Source: Lates calcarifer (Eukaryota; Chordata; Actinopteri; Centropomidae). Taken from it: a stretch of 64,000 bases of DNA. Both the position numbers and the translations under genes were made by a program. Positions within the stretch are counted from its first letter, which is position 1; each line of letters starts with the position of its first letter. Positions 1 through 12,298 of this stretch are shown piece by piece. Location: positions 24,451,598 to 24,515,597 of the forward strand of contig NC_066842.1 of NCBI RefSeq assembly GCF_001640805.2. The letters run 5' to 3'. Under the pieces are notes generated by a model. That model was given only the letters and a program-made list of their open reading frames with translations, did no database searches and had not been told where the DNA came from.

Positions 1-1425
1 TTCTTACTCTCCTGTCTGTGAATCAGCGTAACAGATGCTTCCAGAGTTATTATTCTTCTGAGAAACCTTTTCACCATTTTGTAATGACGGTGGCCTCAAT
101 CCAGTTAGTTTCCAAAGACTCATCACAAAATACTTCACATGCAATATGTTCACGCTCAAGCACATCAGTTCAGGGAAATTGAATATTGTTGTCGAGTATT
201 CAGAATTTGCAGTTCCTATCCTGTTTGCAATCAGGTATTATTTTGAAGGAGTGAAAGCATGGATGCCCAGTGTTCACAGACAACAGCCGTCTAGTTTTTA
301 TTCTCTGAATGAAATCATACAGTGAAATCAGAAATCTTGTGTTTATTCAGCCTTATTGATTTATGTGTGGGATACAAAGATGCACATAAACAGTTAAACT
401 GATCAAGACTTTAAATGGGACATGAGCCCAATTTGCAAAACACTGTGTGCGGATGTGAAAACACTCAATTATACCTCTGCACCTCCTCCATATAGTTCCA
501 AGTTGCTCATCAGCTCCGCATTGAAACACTTGCTGTGGCTGCTGCTTCACAGGAACCTATCCCAGCAGGCTTCGCACTTGTAACACAAACACACACCCAC
601 TCACACCCGAGGATTTGAAAGAATTTGTTTTTGTGGAGAGAATCTCATTTGCTCTGCAAACCCTGCAACATTATCTCTCTCTGAAAGCTTTTTGTGCTCC
701 AATATTTAAAGAGGCATAAGGGGAAACACAGGCAATTCATTTCATCCTTTTGTACTGACTCTGAGCTTTGTCAAATTCAGACAACAGCTTCTTTTCATAT
801 CACATTGAGTAATTGTTTGCTGTGTGTTTGATTGTGTTGCCATGAGCATGCTTGCACATGAGTCATTTGCAAAATGTTGTGCTGCTCCCAACTGGGGCAA
901 AAAGTGAGCCCATCTGCACATCCCTGAAGTAAAGCGAAACAAGCTCTTGCAAGTTTTGTGCTGTTGCCGCTGCTTAGGGTGCAATGACACACACAAACTG
1001 ACAGAGAGAGAGTGTGTGAGTGTGACAGAGAGAGTGAGGGATGGGGGGCCTACAGCCTTGTGCAAAAGTTCACACATGATTAATTTAATCAAGCAGTGAG
1101 CAGATGGTGATCTCTGTTTTCCTCCTCTCCTCTCAGGTATGAATAATGTGTTTTATGGTTCACACCTGGACAAGTCCAGTCTGTACTTACAGTATAACCA
1201 CAGAGACGGAGCGAGACTAAGACACAAATGAAACCAGAACTTAGACTTGTAAGCCATTTTTAGATGTGGCTTTTTCACTTTGCTGCCTTCATCTATCTGT
1301 TAAAACCACAGATTTCTGGCATTCAAACTTGGGTCTGGAAATGCCCTGCATTGGATTTATTCAAACATGACAACACTGTGGAGTATTGTCTGTTCTCTCA
1401 CAAGCTGTCTCTCTAAAGGATTTCA
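1..1425. other. Unannotated stretch, no gene seen
   Basis: No open frame here has recognisable protein similarity. Short GA/GT-rich runs occur near 1000-1040. A strong polypyrimidine tract ending in AG lies at 1113-1136; the following 31 codons are open up to a TGA, but nothing else supports an exon. Confidence 0.5.
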
Positions 1426-1735
1426 GAAAAATAGAGTATTTCAACATTTTGGGAAATACACCCACTTGCTTTCCATCCTTGGGCAAGAAAAGAGGATCAA
1501 TATAACTAACCTGATGTCTGTGTGTGAAGTACGGAGCTGGAGAAAGGACATGTTCAGTTTAGCTTAGCATAAAGACTGAAGGCTGTGTGAAACAGTTTCC
1601 TTGCTTCTGCAAAAAATAGCAGTACCACTAAAGCTTGCTGTGTTTGTTGCACCCATACTTAAAGAAAACTGCAAAAAATGACAATTTGTGGTTCTAGGAG
1701 AAAGTTCAGGCTTTAACCATTTCTAGGTGAACAAG
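1426..1735 (+). repeat. Dispersed teleost-type repeat, copy A
   Basis: This segment shares ordered motifs with two other segments of the window, at 10604-10765 and 27170-27395. The motifs are a 'ttgggaaatacac' start, 'tttagcttagcata..gact', an 'aaagctt' block, and a final 'gacaatttgtggtt' block. I recognise the order from a very common but poorly named repeat in percomorph genomes. It has no coding capacity and no visible terminal repeats. Class unknown; ends are approximate. Confidence 0.55.
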
Positions 1736-4700
1736 AAATGCGTGTGGTGACTGTTCAGCATCCTGGAATGTTGTAGAGACAAAAACTTACGCTCACTTTC
1801 ACTGCATCTAACAATCTGCTCTTTATCCAGACATGGATAAGCTATTATTTGTCAAGAATGACCAATAACTCCTTGTAAAACTACAACCATTTAAATGTAT
1901 GTAAATGTAAATGTAATAGTTAAAAGACCATATTAACTGGTGCATGTCAGTGTTCTAAAACAACTAGTAGTTGGTTATCATTTTATAAAAATTCTAATTT
2001 AGGCTAAAAAGGCAACTAAATTTGTATCCCACAGCTAAAGTCGCATTCACGTCATATCATTTAAACTGTAACTGCAACAGCCAAGCAGGAAAAAGCCTCT
2101 TTGTAATCCTGAGTCAGAGATATAAGGAAACACTATCTCCCACTTGGTGAAAAGAACTACAGACATGTTAACAAAGTATTGGCAGAATGGCAACAAATGC
2201 TCCACTGTTGGAAGTTTTGTAGACACAAGACAGTGTTTGTTTGTGGTTAGTTTCACTTGGTAATGAAATGCTATGCAGCACAACAACAGTAGCTAATTTA
2301 GGCGGTTTATCTGGTGTGTCTACAAGGTTAGCACTAGTGCTAGCCACCTTGAAATAATGTGTGAACATTCCCAAGTTGGAGTGTATAAATCGCAAATACT
2401 CTGCTGACACTGCGAGAATTCACTGAACCATGGCAACATTACACCTGTTTACATCCCCCAAAGGCGCCTGCAATCATAGGGGTTGTAGAGCCAAATTGAA
2501 GTGAGACAAAGAGCAATAATAGGGGTTACAAAGTCAATTAATTTTAACATTTTTCAGGGTCCAATATCAATATATTTTGACAGGCACAGAATAGCCCATC
2601 AACATAGTTCTCATATTGCTTTTATAAGCAGATATTTTTACCTGTCTGAAAATCTATAGAAACCTTCAAAATCAACAAATTAAAATTGTACCCATGGTGA
2701 GACAGGGTCTGATTTTTTTATTCTTTCTTTGCATCCTCAGGGGAAATAAATGAATAAACTGTACACACATTTTTGTACAACATAAAACTGGCACATTTAC
2801 TTTCTTATGTGGTTTCTTAAACAGATTTTTCTGTGCATAAGAAATGATGATGCATGAACACTAAACTATATTTTATTTAACCTTGTGCTTTTGTAGCCTT
2901 TTTGTTGACACATTCAGTCCACACTAGAGCTGCACTGGAGATGTTACTAAATCTGACCCACTCAAGACTTTTCTAGAAAAGTGACACAGGACCCTCTTCA
3001 AATGTGAGACCAACATATAAAATTAAACCACATTCAGGTAAAGAAGTGCCTGACAGGGGTTATTCAGCTGCTGAGTTTCCCAAAAGAGGAGAAAAGAGAA
3101 GTACACCACAGCCCTGAATTTAATCAGTATTTTCTTTGTGCAAGTTGAATTATCAAAATTTGTACTCCCTTTGTACACCTCATTGTTTACAGAGCAGTAT
3201 AATGCAGTGTGTTTTCCCGTTTTGTTCTTTCTTTCCGTTGCCTCTCCAACACAAAACTTGACAGGTTGCAGATTAAAGATCAGGGAGACAGATTCCATTA
3301 TCAAGCCATTTCTTTCCTTTACCACACTAACAACCTTTTAAAACCATCAGCCATCACTTTATTCCCATCTTGCTGTCTTCATATTATGATGTCCTCCACA
3401 AATGACTGTCATTCCTTCTGCCTGCCTGCCTGTCTCTCTCACCATACAGTGTGTGTGTGAGAAAGAGAGAGAGTGTGTGAGAGGACAATCGATTGCTTCC
3501 CTCTGCAACTCGGCCAAAAACATTATCCATCATGGTTCTCAGGAGATATAATGCACATATGCCTGAACACATCTTTAACCACATTTGGGAAGAAGAGAGA
3601 CACTTGCTCAAAAAAAAATAGGACACTGTTCACTCACACACAGCCACAGGGAGCATACATGATGGAAGGGTAATCTATGTCTTGATCACAGCTTGACTGC
3701 AGACTGGACTCTCCAAGTCACTTCACTTCCAAAAATCAATACAAATTGAATGGGTCTTTCTGTAAGTCCATATGGCTCTCTGCTGTAACAGACGGCTCCA
3801 TTGCTCTACTAATTACATTACAGCAATAGTGATAAGCTTTCATCATCTCATGCAAGCAGATGAATGGCATAATGTGACTGCTATAAAAGGCATTTCCTGG
3901 AAGTAAAAAAAAGGAGATTTTCTTATCAGGCACTAATAGTATAAAGTTCCTCAATGTCCCTCTGTTTGATTTGTTCATTCTACTGAGAAAAAAAAACCTG
4001 CATCTTTTTCAATGTGAGACGAAAGAGTGATAACTGCAAAACATGAGGTATATGGCTAAAACAAAATGGCTTTTGAAAGCTATTTCCTTTAATTTACTGT
4101 AATATAGCCCCATGTTTACATCTTCATGTACTGAAGCTGTAGAACACAGACAGGATCACTCAGTGTAATATCAATTAACAAAACAGTAAGAGAGTAAAAC
4201 TAATTAACATGATGGGACAGCTGAGGTTAATAAAAAAAAAACAGTGTGCTTACAGATGGTCCTTATTTAATGAAATTTTGCTTCTTGGACCAGAAGAATT
4301 TGTTGCAACTTCTCAATTTGTTGCTTTGACTAAAAGGGTACACCAACCTCTATAATATATATATATATATATTTTTTTTAAGTGCCTACAGCTGTGTAAA
4401 TGGCATTCATGCATGACTGCACTCAGTACTGCAGGTCACAGCTGAACCTGCAAGATCTTTCCAAAGGTTTCAATAATATAATTAAATGGATGGCACTTAC
4501 TCAGAGCTTTCCTACCTTCGCAGGATGAAGTGCTGTACAGTGCCTCTCTTTCACTCACATACTTGCTCCTGATGGCCTGGCCAGTCCCGGTTTCAGTGTA
4601 TACTCAAGGATACTCTGACATGTGACCACAAACACTGTGATTTATGGATGTCATGTGCTTCCTCCAGAGCCATAGCTGTCCTTGTTAAACACTGTCTGTT

Positions 4701-6099
4701 TGTTCATGTGTGTCTGATATTGGTTATCACAGTTTCCATTTTGTTTCCAAAAATATGGCTTTTGTTTGTTTTGTTTCCATTTTGATTTGCCCCTACAAAT
4801 TAGTGAGTGACAATTCATCATTTAACACGATACTCCAGGAAATATGTCTATTTATTAGTTGCATGTATAAATTGACTCACAAAAACTTATACAGTTGTGT
4901 TTTTGAATTGCTGAATAAATCAGAGATGTGGGTGGTGATTCAGGGGCTTGGAACCAAACTAAGAAAAACTACAAAAACTAAGTTTGAAAAGGTTGTAAAA
5001 ATACACTTCCATTTAACAATCCTGAGTTTAGAAGTTAATAAATACAGATTTTTGTCAAGTCATGCATCCAACTGCAGTAAAGTTGAGTGTGCATGTAATA
5101 TGTTCAGAGGATGATGGCAGGTGACAAAAACTGTTCTGGGAAGAAAAGAATCCTCCTCTGTGACCTCTTACACACTACCTCTGGTTGAAATGAATAAATA
5201 TATTCATAACTTATGCAACTGCATTACTTACCCAGAACAATTCTGTCTGGCATCTCTTACATGAAATATACATCAGCATGAGCTGATATGCAGCTGTTTA
5301 ATATATACAACAAAACAGATTATAATGTTTTTTCCCCTCCAAACAAGACATTTGCATTTGCAGCAGCCTGTTTGCTCTAACGGCACAATATGCTTGACTT
5401 GTGGGAACATAATCAGTGGAAAAGAAGGGCATGCATGTTCTCTAAAACAGTAGACCCTGGAGACATTGGGAAGGGAAACCTGTTACTGGTGTTTCAGGGA
5501 GCCAATTAGTACATAGCAGGAGAGTACCAGCTTTGCTGTAAAGAGAGAGGAGGTGAGAAAATAGAAGGAATGAAATTAATTCAAACCTGTCAGTTCAATA
5601 CAAACTCCATTATATTAGGTCTCTGTATAAGAGCAAAGAGTTAAGGTGTCAGATCTAATGAAGTGGAACTTACTCAAAATAGAAACATTTGAACACACCA
5701 TTGCATCCAAATCACACTGAGGTTTCGCAGTGTTGGCTAATTTACTTTCCACACCATGCTGATTAAAATGCAATGGTAACCTCTGTAAAGTGGAAATAGC
5801 AAAACAGGGACAACAGCAACAACAAAGGCAAAAAGCAACAAAGACAGCTGGGAGAATGTCAGGGTTTAGAGGCTGTTTGACTGTCAAGAATCCTTTGCAA
5901 AGCTCAACCAGCTGAGCCCCTGAAACAAGTCAGACTGAAAGAGCTGACCACAAAGCACTGGCACATTTATTGCATGTTCACAACGGCAGCAACCAGAGGA
6001 GATGGAGATGCTCCTTCACAAGGCAATGCAACCCGTGAAATTATTACAACTCTGTGTTTGATTCTGAGTAGGTTTTAGATACCTCAGACCCAACTGACT
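1736..6099. other. Unannotated stretch, no gene seen
   Basis: AT-rich sequence with short spurious open frames only. The longest, at 4710-5114 (134 codons), is AT-rich in composition and has no recognisable domain. A short (AT)n tract sits at about 4353-4372. The 3755-3930 part looks less repetitive and has clustered TAAT cores plus a TATAAAAGG match near 3890. It could be conserved non-coding DNA, but nothing here proves that. Confidence 0.45.
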
Positions 6100-6303
6100 G
6101 ACTTTATTTCTCAAATGTAACCGATAACAAATTTAGTGTTGACTTCTATGGTGGTACCCAACCTAGGGTCAGATGGCAGGAAATCAGGGGAAAGAGAGAG
6201 ATGGACAGTGACATGATGCTATAAAGGTCACAAAACATTACTCAAGGGATGCTGCAGTTCATGGTCAGTGCCTTAAACTCCTAGGCCACCAGGGTGCCCC
6301 TAG
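6100..6303 (-). repeat. Degenerate tRNA-derived SINE (minus strand)
   Basis: Read on the minus strand, it starts with a degenerate tRNA-like head (GGGGCACCCTGGTGGCC, then a GTTTAAGGCACTGACC-like stretch). A pyrimidine-rich body follows (CATGTCACTGTCC, CTCTCTCTTTCCCC, TTTCCTG), and it ends near an AATAAAG tail. The same architecture in the same order is seen in the better preserved plus-strand copy at 49212-49383, so the two are probably the same SINE family. The promoter boxes are eroded, so it is surely inactive. Confidence 0.5.
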
Positions 6304-9300
6304 TTTTACCTTCTTAGGCCCACAAAAACAGTTCATTAAAACATGAACAATTTAACAATCTGAGAAGACAACAACATATTTTTGATTGAACTGCTTGCAA
6401 CTCATATGCATTTTATGCTTTCACATTAAGTGTGACACTGCATAGGACAAATCTAATTTTGTCAGTGGATTGCTACTAATTTTCCAACAGGTTTGGCAGC
6501 CAAGTTGAACTTAATAGAATTTTGACCCCAAATGCTTACCTCCACAACAACACTTTATAATTCTTGTGCTGAATTTTCAGAGGAAAAGAGGCACAGTTAC
6601 TTTTATGCATCTCTGAAATGTTACTCTCAAAACTGTCATGCAGAACCAGGACTTGGTTAAACAAGATTAATGTCTGGGACACACTGCCTATGCTGTGTTG
6701 CCAGTCATAGAATATTGTGGTTTTTATTTGGGCGACCATTTTAACAGATTAGAGCAGTCACACAGCCCGTGAGAGAGGTGTCTTAAGCCTCGCAGCTGCA
6801 GCACATAATATAGAGTTTTGGCATCTTGCCTATTTTCCCATCAAAAATAGACAAGGGAAAGATCTCGATAGTCACATTGACTTGATACCTGCAACACATA
6901 AACTGACGCCTTTCACTCACTGAAGGTGAGGGGCAGTGGTTTTCTGGTGTACTCTGTCTCTCTCTAGTGTATCTCTAATTCTCTCTCTCATTCTGTCTCT
7001 CTCTCTCTCTCTTTGTCTGTCACTCTCCCTCTCATTCTGAACATGTATACAATTGCATATTGAATTTAAAATAAAATAAAATTTTCTATTATTGATGGCC
7101 ATTATCAAATTCAAATTCAATATAGAAAGATGGGGCTGGCAGCAGCAGCTCAGCAGCAGACACACTGCTGGTGTGGACACACAAGCATGCAAGCCTCAGC
7201 AGTTCAGCAAGGTGGCCATCACACAGACACAAGGCAGTCAGTGTGTCTCAGGTGCATGTGTCTACAGTCATACTAGCATATCTGTGAGACTACTTTGACA
7301 CACTAACACGTGTAAGGAGCTATCAGGAAATATCACCATGTTAACATAATAACAGGAACAATACTAATATGTTGGTGTTTAGGGATTATATTTACTTTAA
7401 ATTTCATGGCAGTCAATCCAATAGTTGCTGATATATTTCGGTCTGAACAAAGTAGATGACTAACTGATTCACACTGACAATAAATGACTGTTCATATTCT
7501 GATGTAATATGTAGTGTGCTTAGTAAGATAGATAATGCTTTGCAAAGCAAAGCTCAGTGCAGTCTCAGAAAGTACAGTATGTAAGCTTGTTTGAAATGTT
7601 TTCTGTGAAATGGGTAATATCCACCCAGTGACACAGGGAAGTAGACATTGCTTAGCTGTAACAGTTCTTCAGTGTTTGGTTTCAAATTGACCTACTGTTT
7701 TAAGCTTTTGATATAATCACTTTGCATGTGAAGAGTTGGCAGTGATGCCAGTGAGTTACAAATACAATAATAACAATAACAATAAAAATATACTGCACAT
7801 TAATGAGACTGAAGCCAACCTGACCTTTTGTCCTAAGAACCTGCCAAACTACATTTCTGCTTTAAGAATTCAGCTGTGTTTTCAAACTACACCACATGTC
7901 CTGGTTTGTTAAGCCCACAATGAGCTTATTCCTGGTTGGTTTCCACATCATAAGGGCACTAATTTAGTAAAATAAGCTCCAGCATGAGATGAAAATTATC
8001 ATATGGATGCCTAACCAAAGGACATAAGTAACTACTAGCTAACTAAGGTTTTTCTGTCAAAAAATTGTCCAAGAGCTGTTTCTATGATTTGTGCAGCCTG
8101 AGTGTAACCAGAAACAAACTGGCAGCATTTCAGACCTACTTGGATGAATTAAGCTTATATACCATTTCTTGGATATTATTTTCTGTGGCAGAATGCATGT
8201 TGAGGAGTTTGAGTCAATGAGATGAAATTGATATCCCTTTCACAAATAGGCATGCCATTTTCTAGTAAATGAAAATAGATCTCCTTTGACTTTGCAGATC
8301 ACTCATATAAACATCCAGCAAGGCTCTCTGACAAGATCTGTGTGTTTGAGCTAATATCTGTCACTGTGTCTCACAGTTATTCTAATCACACAATCAGCAC
8401 CTTGTCATGATAAAGTGACAACATGCGTCACATCCACTCTCATTTCAGCTGTCACACACATTCAACACAAGCACAGTCTAAACATAGGTGATATTGCTAA
8501 GAATAAGTGACAACTAGGGCTGAGCTGCGATAGCCAGTTCCATTTTTGGATCAGGTCTCAAGTTGGTAAAATTCTGAGATCTGGTAAGTTCCAAGGTGAA
8601 CAAAACAAATTCAGTCAAATTCTCCTCAACCCTATTAGAAAATGTTCAGATGGCAGGTTTTTAACTTTTAGCTGGTACAAATACTTTTGCTGGTTAAAAT
8701 AACAAAGACATTAGACATTTTGACATGTCACATGGGAGAGTATATATAATAAAATGAATATTGACTGATGACAAAACTGAATTCCATTTAGCTGTGTCAG
8801 TTTCAGGGTCCTGGTATCGTGCATGTGGGCTCACTGCCACATTGTCACGACAGTTGACTAGAACAGAGACACTGTCAATGTTATTACTAACACCTGTGCT
8901 TTTCTCTGCAATGGTAAGTCAACATTTAACCTGTCAACATCTAAACAGTATGATTAGATCATATCATAATCAGTCAGAATCTGCTTGTTAAAGCTTATCA
9001 ACTATAGCTCTCAATCAGGACCACCAGCATTTGGAATGTGCTGCTCAGGTGCAACCTTTTCATCTAACACACAGTAATTACAGATCTTTGTGTTATTTAG
9101 CTTTCACCTAAATAAATTAGATATAGACTGGATATAATGAGAGTAATAATGAGTTTCTGCAGATCAAGGTGTGTGGAAAGCACTTGCGCAGAAATATATT
9201 TCAGTGTTACTGCATGTCCTATTCTTTCCAGACAGAGCTGGATAAAGGCTATAGAGCATTCTATTCCCCTTTGACATTTGCAGTGCCCCTTTTTTTAGCT

Positions 9301-10603
9301 TTCAAAGAAAATGCCATGGTGGGGTCTGGGCATTGTAGCATCACAATGATCTGTGCCTGCTGTGATATAAATATCACTCTGAATCTTTGATGTTTGATGC
9401 TACAAGTAAGTTTTCTAATGTGGCGCTGATGGTGGCTGCTTCATTTTTCGGATACACGCAAACTGTGACATTAGCTGCTAAGACATCCAAACAAGTCCTG
9501 CTGAGGCTATTTCAAAATGCAGAGCTGCGCAAGAGTCCAAGGTCTAGTCTGTCCATTATTTTTTACATTTTAGCAGGAAAAGAGATGCATAGAGCATGGA
9601 GCCTTTTATGACGTAATAAAAAAAGACATTCAGGAATGTGCTGGCTGTTGCTGAATCATGGTGTTATTTCTTAGAGGTGAATGCATGGAGGGGATACAGA
9701 GTTTGTGAAGGACATTCTGTTTGCTTGTGTTATCTTCCTCGTTGCTAAAAGGGTAATGTTAGGCAACAATATAATGCGCAATGACAAGGTGACTGCTTCT
9801 GGCCTGCAAAAAATAAAATCTCCTCATTATGGTAGTCATTTCATTACTATGGACAATGCTTTTCTTTTCCTCTTTCCTTCCTCTTCCTGTCACAGCTCAT
9901 CCTGCAGACTGTTCTTCAGTTTTTTGTTTGTTGAGTGGTTAATCTTCTGCTCTGATCACCAGTCTGAGGTAGAGCTTTATTTAAACAACTGTCTTGTTTA
10001 CCGCAGATTTTACAATGAGCCTACATATTTCCCTCAGTTCCCACAGCAGGTTTTGTGCTAACTGCTCATAAAAAAACAAACAAACACAAAACAAGTCTTG
10101 TCTACTCAAAGAGTCTTGTCACTTGTCACTGTCCTTCCTCATTTTCTCTCGCTCTGATTCATCTGCATGAGAGACAGCAGGGAATATCTGACAGCCCCTG
10201 TGGGTCATTGGGCTGGTACTCTGCTCTGTGTGTTGTGTTTGTGATTGTGTGTGTGCGTGCTGGCATGTGTGTGTGAGTGACAAAGGGGAAAACACTCCAG
10301 GCAGCACAGTGTCCTTGGCTGAAACTAACAGAAACAAGCAGACACGCTTCGATCACAAACTCGCAAGTTCAAGACTGTAAGACATCATGTCTCTACTGAA
10401 CTGACTCTTCTCAGATATAATATAAATAAAACTGATTAAGTGGGCTTAAAGGTGGCCTTGCAGTGTCTTTTATAAATGTAAGAATTGTGTCTCTGTTTTG
10501 TATTATGTGGTGTTAAATGATAATTAACCTGGTGTTCATTTAATTTTGCTATTGTGGAAGTTTTCTTAAATTTGGTGGATTCTGGCAATTAGTCTATTTA
10601 GAA
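6304..10603. other. Unannotated stretch with CT-rich simple repeat
   Basis: No gene is supported. Roughly 6955-7035 is a CT-rich low-complexity tract that produces arginine/glutamate-rich false frames on the minus strand. The open frames at 8761-8991, 9169-9390, 9681-10061 and 10055-10276 have no recognisable domains. GT-rich sequence occurs near 10230-10278. Confidence 0.5.
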
Positions 10604-10765
10604 ATACTGGAAACAGGAGTGAACAACTAGCCTGGCTCAAAATTAGCATAACAGCACCTCTAAAGCTTACTAATTAACATGTTGTTCAATAGATACACAA
10701 ACAGAAATGGAAAAATTACAGTTTGTGATTTTAGTTGGAATCATGTGTTGAAAATATTTCTTTTG
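10604..10765 (+). repeat. Dispersed teleost-type repeat, copy B
   Basis: Truncated copy of the family seen at 1426-1735 and 27170-27395. It begins at 'actggaaacaggagtgaac', keeps 'ctagcctggctc', 'cacctctaaagcttactaa' and 'acagtttgtgattttag', and ends around an 'aatatttctt' match. It lacks the first part of the family present in the other copies. Non-coding; class unknown. Confidence 0.55.
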
Positions 10766-11527
10766 AGTTAGTATAACATTTAAATTACTAAGCAGTATAT
10801 TTGAACTTTGGAATTTCCAATTACACTAAGCTATGCTAATCATCAGTTACACTCTAGCGTCACACTAGACACATAAACATGAGAGTGGTATCTTCTCATT
10901 TACCTCTCAGCAAATAAGCATATTTCCCAAATAATTAAACAATGAACCAACTGTACAGATGTTAGCTGTGAGCTAGCAAGGATCATATGCACTGACTGTG
11001 TGCCTGTGAAAAAAGCCCAGTCTGTTCAGCTCAGCCTCCAACCAACCTCACTGCAGTGCAATATTTGAGAGGTGGTGCGGCTTTAATGATATTTCCCTTT
11101 GAAAATTCAGTTTGCCCACAAAACAACAGGGAGCTACTCTATAAGGCCCATAGAAAAAGACACATTAGATGAAATGAATATACAGTAGTGTCCTTATTAA
11201 ATGAATCCCATGCAACCTTGTCTCCTATAAATTACATTTCTATACAGCTTAAGTAACACATACCTTTTAAGAGGGAACATTTTTTGAATGACTCTCACTC
11301 CATTTATTAATGGCAGTAGAGTCACCAGGATGATTGGGGTTTATGGTGGCTGTAAAAAGCATTTGACTGTCACAACAGAGACCAGGGGCCACATCCAGAG
11401 TCATATCTGTGGTGAGCTTTAGGCAATCAAAGTGCTCTGGTGAGGGTTAGGGGTTTTGGTCAAATATAAATAAACATGTTTTGTTTGAAGTCACTGTGAC
11501 CTTTTTTATTTTTTTTATTTTTATTAA
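10766..11527. other. Unannotated stretch, nothing recognised
   Basis: AT-rich single-copy-looking sequence. No open frame with family resemblance, no terminal repeats and no RNA gene seen. Confidence 0.5.
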
Positions 11528-11725
11528 CAGACCACAATCTGGCTCCACCAGTCCACAGGCTGAAGTTCCTTTAGGCAAGACACTGAACTCCAAGTTGTCC
11601 CCCGATGTATCACTGGTGTGTGAATGTGTATTTGTGTGGGTGAATGTGACCTGTAATGTAAAGTGCTCTGAGTTTGAGACAAGAAAAGCACTACATTAGT
11701 GCAGTCCATTCACCATTTACTATTT
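11528..11725 (+). repeat. Dispersed repeat fragment, unclassified
   Basis: The segment runs from 'accacaatctggctccacc' through 'gcaagacactgaactcc' and 'gtgtgtgaatgtg' to 'gtaaagtgctctgagtttg' and 'agtgcagtccattcaccat'. I recognise this order from an abundant fish interspersed repeat. No coding sequence is involved. Recognition is from memory; a repeat-library search would settle the family. Confidence 0.5.
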
Positions 11726-11898
11726 ACTGGACCCCAGGCAAAGGCTGTGCAAAGACACCCCTGAGACAGTTCAGCACATAACAGCAGGGTATAAGATGCA
11801 GGCAGGAACAGTGTACATGGAAACTCCATAACCAAGTGGCTGGCATAGTGTACAGAGACATCTGGAACTTGGGACTTCTAGCCCAAAGTCAGTGCAGA

Positions 11899-12298
11899 TG
11901 TAAGACACCTCCTAAGGTGGCTGAGAATGAGCTAAGATCCTGTGGGACTTCCAGATCCAGACTGACAAACTGCTGACGACTAACAAACCAGGCATCGTGT
12001 TGGTCAACAAACAACAGAGGAAGGCAGTAGTGGTAGATGTAGCAATCCCTAGTGACAGCAACATCAAGGAGAGGGAATACAAGAAACTTGAAAAAGCTGA
12101 AAGAGGAGGAGAGTAAAGGCAACAGTGGTGCCAGTGGTAACTGGAGTACAGGCGACTGTGACCCCCAAACTGGGAGAGTGACTCCAGCAGGTACAACATC
12201 TGAGGTCTCTGTCCAGAAGTGTGCAATCCCAGGAACAGCTAAGTTACTGCACACAACCCTTAAACTCCCAGGCCTCTGGTTGAGAACCGGAACACACA
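11899..12298 (+). pseudogene. 3' end of R4/Rex6-like LINE ORF (restriction-like endonuclease tail), copy 1
   Basis: One plus-strand frame reads DFQIQTDKLL, then KPGIVLVNKQQRKAV, VVVDVAIPSDSN and a basic KEREYKKLEKA helix before a stop at about 12114. In another frame the end of the protein resumes with TTSEVSVQKC and TLKLPGLWLRTGT. This is the C-terminus of fish LINEs of the restriction-like-endonuclease type (R4/Rex6/Dong group, my inference). In the family the motif is PD followed by a downstream D; here the first D has become G. Frameshifts and a short deletion break the frame. A second copy lies at 33488-33758 in the same orientation. 5'-truncated and dead. Confidence 0.65.

Noticed and set aside
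1137..1246. Exon after the CT-rich acceptor at 1113-1136
   Set aside because: The frame stops after 31 codons, the only nearby donor (CTTGTAAGCC) lies beyond the stop, and no similarity was recognised.
4710..5114. 134-codon plus-strand open frame
   Set aside because: AT-driven composition (rich in F, K, N, S), no domain, and no splice or promoter context.
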